This document shows positions 23,366 to 30,373 of a stretch of 64,000 nt of DNA, piece after piece. Origin of the DNA: G963708325 sp963708325 (GTDB lineage Bacteria; Actinomycetota; Thermoleophilia; Solirubrobacterales; 70-9); assembly GCA_963708325.1 (NCBI GenBank), contig OY970203.1:310001-374000 (forward strand). Direction: 5' to 3'. The translations under genes and the position numbers were made by a program. Every line of letters begins with the position of its first letter. Within the stretch, counting starts at the first letter, position 1. Under the pieces are notes generated by a model, which saw nothing but the letters and a program-made list of their open reading frames with translations, was not told the origin of the DNA and did no database searches.

Positions 23366-24747
23366 TCCGCGCCCTGGTCCGCTGGCTGGACCAGCGCACC
23401 GGCTCTGCCTCTTTCCTCGGCAAGGCGCTGCGCTACGTGTTTCCCGACCACTGGTCGTTCCTGCTCGGCGAGATCGCCCTCTACTCGTTCGTCGTCCTCG
23501 TCGCCACCGGGATCTACCTCACCCTGTTCTTCGAGCCGAGCCTCACGCAGACCACCTACCACGGCTCCTACGGGCCGCTCGACGGCTTCGAGATGTCGAA
23601 GGCCTACGCCTCGATGCTGCGGCTGTCGTTCGACGTCAAGGCCGGGCTGCTGATCCGCCAGACGCACCACTGGGCGGCGCTGGTCTTCGTCGCGGCGATC
23701 GTCATGCACCTGATGCGGATCTTCTTCACCGGCGCCTACCGCAAGCCGCGCGACGTCAACTACCTCGTCGGCCTGACGATGCTGGTGATCGCCGTCGTCG
23801 AGGGATACGCCGGCTACTCGCTCGGCGACGACCTGCTCTCCGGGATGGGGCTCGCGATCGGCTACGGCGTCGCCCTCTCGATCCCCGTGATCGGAGCCCA
23901 GGTTGCGCTGCTGATCTGGGGCGCGCCGTTCCCCGGCGCGGCGGACTTCATCTCGCGCCTGTTCATCGCCCACGTGCTGATCTTCCCGATCGCGATCGCG
24001 GTGCTGATGTCGGTCCACCTCGCCCTGATCGCCCGCCCCCACCACTCCCAGTTCCGCGGCCGCGACCGCACCGAGGACAACGTCGTCGGCACGCCGATGT
24101 GGCCGGGCTACGCGCTGCGCTCGCTGGGCCTGTTCTTCGGCGTCGCCGCCGTCCTGTTCGCGATGGGCGGCCTGGTGCAGATCAACCCGGTCTGGCAGTG
24201 GGGGCCGTACGAGCCGTACCAGGCGACCAACGGCGCCCAGCCCGACTGGTACCTGGGCTGGCTGATCGGGGCGCTGCGGCTGATGCCCCCGATCGAGGTT
24301 CACATCGGTTCCTACACCCTGATCCCGAACCCGTTCTTCGGCGGCATCCTCTTTCCCGCGGTCGTGTTCGGCTTCCTCTACACGTGGCCGGTGCTGGAGC
24401 GGCGGATCACCGGCGACCGCCGCCAGCACAACCTGCTCGACCGCCCGCGCGACAACCCCCTGCGCACGGCGATTGGCGCCGCCCTGTTCACCTGGGTGGC
24501 GACGATCTTCTTCGCCGGCGCCGCCGACCGGATCTTCGTCCAGTTCGGCGTGCCCTACAGCGGCCAGGTGTGGCTGTTCCGGATCGCGGCGCTCGTCCTG
24601 CCGCCGCTCGCCTTCTGGGTGACCAAGCGGGCCTGCGAGCAGCTTCGCCGCGGCGGCGACCATCCCCTGCGCGGCTTCCCCGGCGGCACGGTCCGGCGCA
24701 CCGCCGCCGGCGGCTTCGAGACCACGCAGGGCCGCCCGCCCGGCTAG
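23362..24747 (+). CDS. qcrB: Cytochrome b subunit of the bcc complex (QcrB)
   Basis: 461 aa, GTG start overlapping the qcrA stop. It has the full-length cytochrome b architecture: heme-ligand helices with QTHHWAALVFVAAIVMHLMRIFFTGAYRKPR and FIAHVLIFPIAIAVLMSVHLALIARPHH, and a quinol-site segment of PDWY type (AQPDWYLGWLIGALRL). It oxidises menaquinol. It is the last gene of the ctaC-qcrB operon and converges with the glycosidase gene 7 bp away. Confidence 0.93.
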   Translation: MIRALVRWLDQRTGSASFLGKALRYVFPDHWSFLLGEIALYSFVVLVATGIYLTLFFEPSLTQTTYHGSYGPLDGFEMSKAYASMLRLSFDVKAGLLIRQTHHWAALVFVAAIVMHLMRIFFTGAYRKPRDVNYLVGLTMLVIAVVEGYAGYSLGDDLLSGMGLAIGYGVALSIPVIGAQVALLIWGAPFPGAADFISRLFIAHVLIFPIAIAVLMSVHLALIARPHHSQFRGRDRTEDNVVGTPMWPGYALRSLGLFFGVAAVLFAMGGLVQINPVWQWGPYEPYQATNGAQPDWYLGWLIGALRLMPPIEVHIGSYTLIPNPFFGGILFPAVVFGFLYTWPVLERRITGDRRQHNLLDRPRDNPLRTAIGAALFTWVATIFFAGAADRIFVQFGVPYSGQVWLFRIAALVLPPLAFWVTKRACEQLRRGGDHPLRGFPGGTVRRTAAGGFETTQGRPPG

Positions 24748-24754
24748 CGGTCGC

Positions 24755-26593
24755 TCAGCGCGCCTGCGCCGCAGCCGGAGCCGCGACCTCCGCGGCCTCG
24801 GCCAGGGCGAAGGCGGCGACGATGTGGGAGTAATGGCTGATCGCCTGGGGGAAGTTGCCCCGCGGCTCGCCGGAGGCCGTGTCCAGCTCCTCCGCGAACA
24901 GGCCGAGGTGGTTCGCGGCGGCGGCCGCGCGGTCGAACACCTCGCGCGCGTCCTCGTACCGCCCCTGCCGCGCCAGGCACTCCACCAGCCAGAAGGTCGA
25001 GGCGACGAAGGCCCCCTCCTCGGACGGCAGCGAGTCGTCGCAGTCGTGGCGCCGCAGCATGCCGTCGTCGTCCAGCTCGGCGCGCAGCACGTCGGCGGTG
25101 GAGACCATCCGCCCGTCGTCCCAGTCGCAGAAGCCGACCGCGGGCAGCAGCAGGACGGCCGAATCGAGGTCGCTCTCTCCGAAGGCCTGCAGGAAGCAGC
25201 CGCGACCGTCGTCGTAGCCCTGCTCGTCCACCGCCTCTCGCACCTCGTCGCGGACGCGCCGCCAGCGGCGCTCGGGGGCCCTGCGCATGCACTCCTCGGC
25301 CAGCCGCAGGCCGCGGTCCAGCGCCACCCAGCACATCGCCTTGGAGTGGACGAAGTGGCGCGGCTCGCCGCGCCACTCCCAGATCCCGGCGTCGGGCTCG
25401 CGCCAGCGCTCGGCGACCGTCTCGACGATGTCGCTGACGAATCGCCAGTCGTCGTCGTCCGGTGAGTTCCCGCGCCGGTGCCAGCGCCAGCAGAGGTTGA
25501 CGATCTCGCCGAACGTGTCGAGCTGGAACTGGCCGGCGGCGCCGTTTCCGATCCTCACCGGGGAGCTGCCGCGGTAGCCCTCCAGCCCCTCGAGCTCCTG
25601 CTCGGGCAGCCGCCGCTCCCCGCCGACCCCGAAGGCGACCTGGACCTCGTCGGCGTGGCCGGCGCCGCTGCGCGTGATGAAGCTGCGAAAACCGTCCGCC
25701 TCGGCCTCGCAGCCAAGCTCCGCCAGCGACCGCGCGCAGAACACCGAGTCGCGGACCCAGCTGTAGCGGTAGTCCCAGTTGCGCTCGCCGCCGACCGCCT
25801 CCGGTAGCGACGTCGTCGCGGCGGCCGCGATCGCCCCGGTGGGAGCGTGGGTGAGCGCCTTCAGCACCCGCGCCGAGCCGGCGACGGCGGGATCGCAGCC
25901 GGGCGGCGGGCGGATCGTCGCCGACCAGTCGCGCCAGCGGCGCACCGTCGCCCGCAGCTCGCGTTCGAGACGGTCGGGATCGGGCGAGGCGACGCCATCC
26001 TCCAGCTCGTGCGGGCGCGCGAAGCGCAGCGCGGTCCGCACCCGCTCGCCCTCGCGCAGGCGAAACCGCGCGACGAGGTCGTGCTCGCCCCCGCGCTCGA
26101 GGCCGGCCTCGCTCCAGACGTGCAGGCCGTCGTCGCCGCCGATCGCCACGTGGGCGTCGGCGGCCACCCGGCGCAGCGCCGGCCGCACCTCGCCGTAGTC
26201 GAAGCGGGGTGAGACGCGCAGCTCCAGCTCGCACTCCTTGCGCAGGCCCTCGACGATCCGCAGCAGCAGCCGCTCGGGCCCCGCCTCGGCGTCGTCGCGG
26301 GGGAGCAGAAGGCAGTCGGTCACGCGGGCGCTGCCCTCGGCGGTCTCGAAGCTGGTGGTCAGCACCATCGTCCCCTCGACGTACTCCTGCCGGCCCCGCG
26401 CGCTGCCGCCCGGCGGGCCCAACGAGCAGTGGCCGCCCCCGTCCCAGTCCAGCAGCCGCCCGAAGCAGCTGCCGGAGTCGAGCCGGGGCATGCAGCACCA
26501 GTCCACCGACCCGGCCCGCGAAACCAGCGCGACCGTGCGCCAGTCGCCGATAACGCCGTAGTCGGAAACCGCCGGGTAGCGATCCGCCGGCAT
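24755..26593 (-). CDS. Glycoside hydrolase family 15 protein (glucoamylase/trehalase type)
   Basis: 612 aa from ATG 26593 (MPADRYPAVSDYG); an in-frame ATG at 26629 would add 12 residues. The N-terminal domain has YGVIGDWRTVALVSRAGSVDW, and the (alpha/alpha)6 catalytic domain carries NWDYRYSWVRDS and IWEWRGEPRHFVHSKAMCWVALDR, the hallmark strings of cytoplasmic GH15 enzymes including actinobacterial trehalases. The catalytic Glu is expected in WEWRG. It probably hydrolyses trehalose or alpha-glucosides. A possible stress promoter (26643-26668) would fit trehalose turnover. Confidence 0.9.
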   Translation of the reverse strand: MPADRYPAVSDYGVIGDWRTVALVSRAGSVDWCCMPRLDSGSCFGRLLDWDGGGHCSLGPPGGSARGRQEYVEGTMVLTTSFETAEGSARVTDCLLLPRDDAEAGPERLLLRIVEGLRKECELELRVSPRFDYGEVRPALRRVAADAHVAIGGDDGLHVWSEAGLERGGEHDLVARFRLREGERVRTALRFARPHELEDGVASPDPDRLERELRATVRRWRDWSATIRPPPGCDPAVAGSARVLKALTHAPTGAIAAAATTSLPEAVGGERNWDYRYSWVRDSVFCARSLAELGCEAEADGFRSFITRSGAGHADEVQVAFGVGGERRLPEQELEGLEGYRGSSPVRIGNGAAGQFQLDTFGEIVNLCWRWHRRGNSPDDDDWRFVSDIVETVAERWREPDAGIWEWRGEPRHFVHSKAMCWVALDRGLRLAEECMRRAPERRWRRVRDEVREAVDEQGYDDGRGCFLQAFGESDLDSAVLLLPAVGFCDWDDGRMVSTADVLRAELDDDGMLRRHDCDDSLPSEEGAFVASTFWLVECLARQGRYEDAREVFDRAAAAANHLGLFAEELDTASGEPRGNFPQAISHYSHIVAAFALAEAAEVAAPAAAQAR

Positions 26594-26642
26594 GCCGCCT
26601 GCTCGATGCGGCGTGCGGGGGGCGGCCATCTCATTCCCGCAT

Positions 26643-26668
26643 CTACCCGCCGCAGGATAGGCCCTAAC
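26643..26668 (-). promoter_or_regulatory. Weak candidate stress promoter for the GH15 gene
   Basis: On the minus strand, GTTA (26668-26665), a 16-nt spacer and GGGTAG (26648-26643) match the GTTT-N16-GGGTAT pattern seen elsewhere with one mismatch in each box. Confidence 0.35.
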
Positions 26669-26695
26669 TCGTGCGACGCCGGGCCCCTGCAAACG

Positions 26696-26722
26696 AAAGG
26701 GGCGGCCCGAGGGCCGCCCCTT
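26696..26722 (-). terminator. Rho-independent-like terminator
   Basis: A perfect GC-rich hairpin (26696-26708 with 26711-26722) follows the stop at 26749 of the secreted-protein gene. On the minus strand it is followed by TTTCGTTTG, a T-rich tail. Confidence 0.75.
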
Positions 26723-26748
26723 GTCGTTAGATCAATCCCTGCGAGTGA

Positions 26749-27561
26749 TCAGCTGCAGGTCGAGGTGTCGTTCCCGGCCTTGTCGCCGACGTTGTCGAAG
26801 GTGACAGTCGCCTTGTAGTTCAGCTTGTGCGAGCTGTCGTTGCAGACCGCGTGCAGGTAGTCATGCCCCCTGCCCTGGTAGCGCCAGTGCCGCTTCAAAT
26901 TGACGTTGAAGTCGGTCAGACCGCCGAGCGCCGGCTGGCCGACCGTCGCCACCGTCAGCACGTTGCCGAGGTCGCCGGTGGTCTTGGTCAGCACGCCGAC
27001 CATCGGGTCGGGGTTGGTCTGCCCGGCCGTGCCGAGGGCGTCGTTCGACACGTGCAGCAGCAGCTTCGGATGCGGATGGGCACCCACGGTCGGCTTGCCG
27101 TTGAACGCGGTGATGTCCGCGTCGATCGTCGAGCCGCACGGGTCGCCCGTCGAGAACCCGGTGCCGACGCAGACGTGGCCGATGCCCTGGCCCACCCTGG
27201 CCGGCGCGAAGGCCGGATCGGACCGCACCTCGGCGGTGGTCTTGTCGCTCAGCTGGCCCGGGGTCAGATACTTCAGGCCCTTGGTGTCCACCGCGATGCT
27301 GTTGTCGAACTTGACCACGGCCTTCCTCGACGGGTCCGGCTGGGTGTTCGCCGGGGTCTGGGTGTTCGCCAGGAACACCTTCATCTGAACCGGGGCGCCG
27401 ATGCCCGTGTTCGGCAAAGGCCGCGGCTCGCCGCACTTGTTGGCGCCCGTGTACGAGCAGACCTTGCCGACGATGCTCTGGTTTGCGACGCTGCCGAAGC
27501 TGATGCCCGCGACGGTCAGGGAGAGCGCGAGCGCTGATGCGCCTACTAGATACTTCTTCAT
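26749..27561 (-). CDS. Secreted protein of unknown function
   Basis: 270 aa with a clear signal peptide (MKKYLVGASALALSLTVAG, cleavage near residue 28). The mature part has six cysteines (VCSYTGANKCG, HVCVGTGFSTGDPC, HAVCNDSS and the final TCS), likely disulfide-bonded, and many short beta strands. It is less GC-rich and richer in Asn, Thr and Lys than its neighbours, as is common for exported structural proteins. No domain is recognised. It stands alone, with a TTGACA box at 27645-27640 upstream and a terminator downstream. Confidence 0.75.
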   Translation of the reverse strand: MKKYLVGASALALSLTVAGISFGSVANQSIVGKVCSYTGANKCGEPRPLPNTGIGAPVQMKVFLANTQTPANTQPDPSRKAVVKFDNSIAVDTKGLKYLTPGQLSDKTTAEVRSDPAFAPARVGQGIGHVCVGTGFSTGDPCGSTIDADITAFNGKPTVGAHPHPKLLLHVSNDALGTAGQTNPDPMVGVLTKTTGDLGNVLTVATVGQPALGGLTDFNVNLKRHWRYQGRGHDYLHAVCNDSSHKLNYKATVTFDNVGDKAGNDTSTCS

Positions 27562-27869
27562 TGCCTGATCACTCCTTTGGATCTGACGCGCGTCCCGCTC
27601 GGACCACTCGCCGGTCGTACGTCGCGCACTTGGCTTGTCTGTCAACGTAACACCGGCTCGGAGGCCGAGTATCGGGGTAAAGCCGCACCGTTTTGCGAAA
27701 ACCCGAAAATCGGGTATGCGTGCCTATTTCGCTCTGCAGAGCGCCAAGCTCGGTATCGGATGCGGCGCCGCTGTCCACTGAGGCAGATCGGGGGGCCGAA
27801 GTTGCGACGCTCCGCACCGCGAGGGGCGATCCGTTAGGTTTGCCCCGGCCAGCTCGACGGAGGAGATCG
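27562..27869. other. Divergent intergenic region with promoter and palindromes
   Basis: 308 bp between divergent genes. For the minus gene a perfect TTGACA -35 box is at 27645-27640, but no good -10 box is seen. For the plus side there is a 14-bp perfect palindrome (CGCTCTGCAGAGCG, 27730-27743) and, near 27695-27720, GTTTTGCGAAAAC followed by a small CCCGAAAATCGGG hairpin and GGGTAT. No ORF is supported here. The palindrome may be an operator. Confidence 0.45.
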
Positions 27870-28286
27870 ATGGACACAGCCCAGCTCAAGCGGATCCCCC
27901 TGTTCGCGGACATCCCCGACGAGGACCTGCGGATCGTCTCCACGTTCGCCGAGGACGAGGAGGTGTCCGAGGGGACAACGCTGATGAAGGAGGGCGGCTA
28001 CTCGAACGAGTTCATGGCGATCGAGTCCGGCGCCGCCGAGGTCCGCCACGGCGACGAGAAGGTGGCCGAGCTGGGGCCGGGCGACATCTTCGGGGAGGCC
28101 GGCGTGCTGGGCAAGACCTCCCGCGCGGCCACGGTGGTCGCCACCGAGCGCACGCGGGTGATCAAGATCAAGCGATGGGAGCTGCTGCGCATGCAGCGCA
28201 AGCTCCCCCACGTCGTCGAGCAGCTGCGCAGCCTCGCCATCGAGCGCGCCGGCGGCGAGGGCGAGGCCGGCTCCGACGGCGACTGA
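27870..28286 (+). CDS. Cyclic-nucleotide-binding (CRP-like sensor) domain protein
   Basis: 138 aa, only one cNMP-binding beta-roll with no DNA-binding domain. The phosphate-binding cassette FGEAGVLGKTSRAATVVA (about 77-94) keeps the Gly-Glu and Arg needed for cyclic nucleotide binding. A short helical tail (LLRMQRKLPHVVEQLRSLA) follows. GGAGGA lies 8 nt before ATG 27870. Stand-alone domains like this act as sensors through a partner; none is identified here. Confidence 0.85.
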   Translation: MDTAQLKRIPLFADIPDEDLRIVSTFAEDEEVSEGTTLMKEGGYSNEFMAIESGAAEVRHGDEKVAELGPGDIFGEAGVLGKTSRAATVVATERTRVIKIKRWELLRMQRKLPHVVEQLRSLAIERAGGEGEAGSDGD

Positions 28287-28308
28287 GCACGGGCGCTCCT
28301 TCGACCGA

Positions 28309-28334
28309 GTTTTCCTCCCGCGCTCCACGGGTAT
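28309..28334 (+). promoter_or_regulatory. Candidate sigmaB/sigmaF-type promoter
   Basis: GTTT at 28309-28312, a 16-nt spacer and GGGTAT at 28329-28334. The initiation point expected near 28341 is only a few bases before the ATG of the 46-residue membrane protein at 28345, suggesting a leaderless transcript. Confidence 0.66.
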
Positions 28335-28344
28335 CCGAGTGCGC

Positions 28345-28485
28345 ATGGAGCTCCCGCTTCTTCTGATCGTGATCGGGATCGTGATCGCGATCCTCGTCCA
28401 CTACGCGCTGGGCATCCTCTGCATCCTGATCGGCCTGGCGCTGTTGATCTGGCCGCGGATCGCCCCCGCACGCCGCCGCATCTAG
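28345..28485 (+). CDS. Very small membrane protein (46 aa)
   Basis: 46 residues, nearly all hydrophobic: MELPLLLIVIGIVIAILVHY, then ALGILCILIGLALLIWPRI and a basic end RRRI, giving two membrane helices. No Shine-Dalgarno is seen, but a strong stress-type promoter ends 10 bp upstream, consistent with leaderless translation. It is too short for routine gene finders; codon choice (third-position G/C) and the promoter support it. Function unknown; possibly a stress-induced membrane peptide. Confidence 0.65.
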   Translation: MELPLLLIVIGIVIAILVHYALGILCILIGLALLIWPRIAPARRRI

Positions 28486-28492
28486 GCCGCCC

Positions 28493-28879
28493 CTAGACGA
28501 CGCAGGCGTTGGAAACGTGCAGCCGCACGCGCGCGAAGGCGTCGCCGTAGACGCGCACCCGCTTCGCCTCCCCGTCCCAGCACCTGCCCTCCACCTGCGC
28601 CCGCACGCGGTAGAGCCCGGCCGGAAGCTCGATCCGGAAGCGGCCTTCCTTCGGATGTCGCACAGCGACCACCTGGCCGCCGGGCAGGCTGCGCACGCGT
28701 ACGGTGAGGCCGTCGCCGGTGTAGAGGGGCGGCGGAGGCGGCGGGTAGGCGCACGGCCCGGGGCAGGTGGTGTTGACCACGCTGCCGCGGATCCCGCTGT
28801 TCCCCGCGGCCGTGGCGGCGGGCGCGGCCAGCGCGGCTGCGGCCGCGAGGGAGGCGATGACGGCGAGGCTCCTCCTCAC
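28493..28879 (-). CDS. Small secreted beta-rich protein
   Basis: 128 aa. Signal peptide at residues 1-24 (ending PAATAAG). The mature part has a Cys pair (TTCPGPCAYPPPPPP) with a polyproline stretch, then a transthyretin or SpaA-like fold (VRVRSLPGGQVVAVRHPKEG, FRIELPAGLYRVRAQVEG). Such domains are often structural and surface-exposed. No close family is recognised. Confidence 0.65.
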   Translation of the reverse strand: MRRSLAVIASLAAAAALAAPAATAAGNSGIRGSVVNTTCPGPCAYPPPPPPLYTGDGLTVRVRSLPGGQVVAVRHPKEGRFRIELPAGLYRVRAQVEGRCWDGEAKRVRVYGDAFARVRLHVSNACVV

Positions 28880-28932
28880 ACCCTCAGCCTAGCCGCCGCG
28901 CGGCGGCGGCGGGTGCGGCTGCGGCTGCGGTC

Positions 28933-29499
28933 CTAGACGAGCTGGCCCAGCTTGCGGATCTGGAACGCCCGTACGACGTCGGTGATCCCGTGCATCAGCG
29001 CCCAGATCCCGGCGAAAGCCAGCAGCACGTACTGCTTGTGGATGAAGAACTGGCCACCGGTCCAGAAGGCGAGAATGACCATCAGGATCCCGGCGATCAG
29101 CATCAGCCACCAGAGGTCGTTGACGTCCTTGACCGCGAACGCCTGGATGATCCAGAACACGCCGACGATGAAGAACAGGAAGCCGAGCACGTCGGCGATC
29201 GCGGCGAACGTGTTCTCGGGGCTGATGAAGGCGACCACCCCGGCGGCGATGAACAGCACCCCGAAAAGCGCGTAGAACCACCTGTAGCGCTCGGCCAGCG
29301 AGGCCACGGTCAGCTGCTGCAGTCCGGTGCCGAAGAACATCAGGCCGATGATCACCCCGACGGTGGTCACGGACGCCTGGTCGAACTGGAGGATGACCAG
29401 CGCCACCAGCATCCAGGCGATGCCGAACACCAGCCAGAGCCACCACAGCCTTGATATGCCGCGAAGCGCCTGGCGCTCGGCAGCGATCGTGCTCTCCAT
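28933..29499 (-). CDS. HdeD/DUF308 family membrane protein
   Basis: 188 aa with six membrane helices arranged as three hairpins, the DUF308 (HdeD) pattern: LWWLWLVFGIAWMLVALVIL, TVGVIIGLMFFGTGLQQL, WFYALFGVLFIAAGVVAFI, ADVLGFLFFIVGVFWIIQAF, LWWLMLIAGILMVILAFW and VLLAFAGIWALMHGITDVV. HdeD proteins are linked to acid or general stress. GGAGAGGAGAG lies before ATG 29499. Confidence 0.82.
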   Translation of the reverse strand: MESTIAAERQALRGISRLWWLWLVFGIAWMLVALVILQFDQASVTTVGVIIGLMFFGTGLQQLTVASLAERYRWFYALFGVLFIAAGVVAFISPENTFAAIADVLGFLFFIVGVFWIIQAFAVKDVNDLWWLMLIAGILMVILAFWTGGQFFIHKQYVLLAFAGIWALMHGITDVVRAFQIRKLGQLV

Positions 29500-29559
29500 G
29501 AGCTCTCCTCTCCCCCGGGGTTGGCGTCGGCGACGCTACCCGATGGCCCCGATGGATTC

Positions 29560-29892
29560 CTAGTTCTCGGACGAGTGCTCGTGGTCGGCCTCGCCGAACC
29601 GCTCGTCGTCGGCGTCCGCCTCCTCCTCTTCAGCAACCGGGAACTCGTCCGCCAGCGGATCGCCGCCGGGATCTCCGTGGGTGGCGTGCTCGACGAGGTC
29701 CTCCTCGGATATCTCGAAGCCCTCGGCGACACCCTCGCCGCCCTCTACCAGGGGACGCTGCGCGGGATCGACGTCCTCGTCCCCGGCGCGGCCGCCGATC
29801 CCCGCCGCCTCGCGCCCCGCCGCCTCGGCCTCCTGCTCTTCCTCGTCCTCGCTCTCGTCGGCGTCCAGCCTCTCCTCGTCGCGCTCTTCCAT
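29560..29892 (-). CDS. Small highly acidic protein
   Basis: 110 aa, over one third Asp/Glu, with no hydrophobic segment. The C-terminal half (EGFEISEEDLVEHATHGDPG, then GEADHEHSS near the end) is the more structured part and looks conserved-type, while the N-terminal 50 residues are low complexity. I chose ATG 29892, with GAGAGGAAG upstream; an ATG at 29946 would also be in frame. Function unknown. Confidence 0.6.
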   Translation of the reverse strand: MEERDEERLDADESEDEEEQEAEAAGREAAGIGGRAGDEDVDPAQRPLVEGGEGVAEGFEISEEDLVEHATHGDPGGDPLADEFPVAEEEEADADDERFGEADHEHSSEN

Positions 29893-29987
29893 CGTCTTCC
29901 TCTCGGGATCGCGTTTCGCGAAGCCTAGCCGCGCCGAGTCCGGCAAGCCGCGCGCCGCCGCCTGAGCGCGAGGCTAGAGTCGGGCCG

Positions 29988-30368
29988 GTGAGGACCGACC
30001 TGCGCCGAGCCTCGCTCGTCGCCCTGGCCGCCGTCGCCGCCTGCGCCCCCGCCGGCTGCGGCGGAGGTGGCGGGGCGACCGAGCGCGTCCCCGCCGCGGT
30101 CCGCCGCGACGAGGCGCAGAAGGCGATCTTCATCCACCGCTACTGCGCCTACTACGCGCGCTCGACAGCGCGGGCGCCGGGCTTCCGCCGGTGCCTGCGC
30201 GACGCCGACTGGTACTGGCTGACCGAGCACGCCGACGAGGGCCGCCCGGCGATCCAGTTCGCCTTCGGCAACCTCGAGACCTGCGGCCCCTCCGCGGGCC
30301 CGCGCTGCGCCGGCCTGGCGCGCCGCTACCGGGTGCGGCTCGCCCAGCGTCCCCACGGGGGCGGCTGA
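29988..30368 (+). CDS. Putative small lipoprotein
   Basis: 126 aa, starting at GTG. The signal sequence ends in a lipobox-like APAGC, followed by five glycines. The mature domain has several cysteines (HRYCAYYARS, RRCLRDADWYWL, LETCGPSAGPRCAG) and aromatic residues, suggesting a small disulfide-bonded extracytoplasmic domain. It is convergent with the P-type ATPase gene 5 bp away. Function unknown. Confidence 0.6.
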   Translation: MRTDLRRASLVALAAVAACAPAGCGGGGGATERVPAAVRRDEAQKAIFIHRYCAYYARSTARAPGFRRCLRDADWYWLTEHADEGRPAIQFAFGNLETCGPSAGPRCAGLARRYRVRLAQRPHGGG

Positions 30369-30373
30369 CTCGC

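Noticed and set aside
27693..27720. Another GTTT...GGGTAT stress promoter
   Set aside because: The spacer is 18 nt instead of the 16 nt found in the other copies, and no gene starts at a matching distance.
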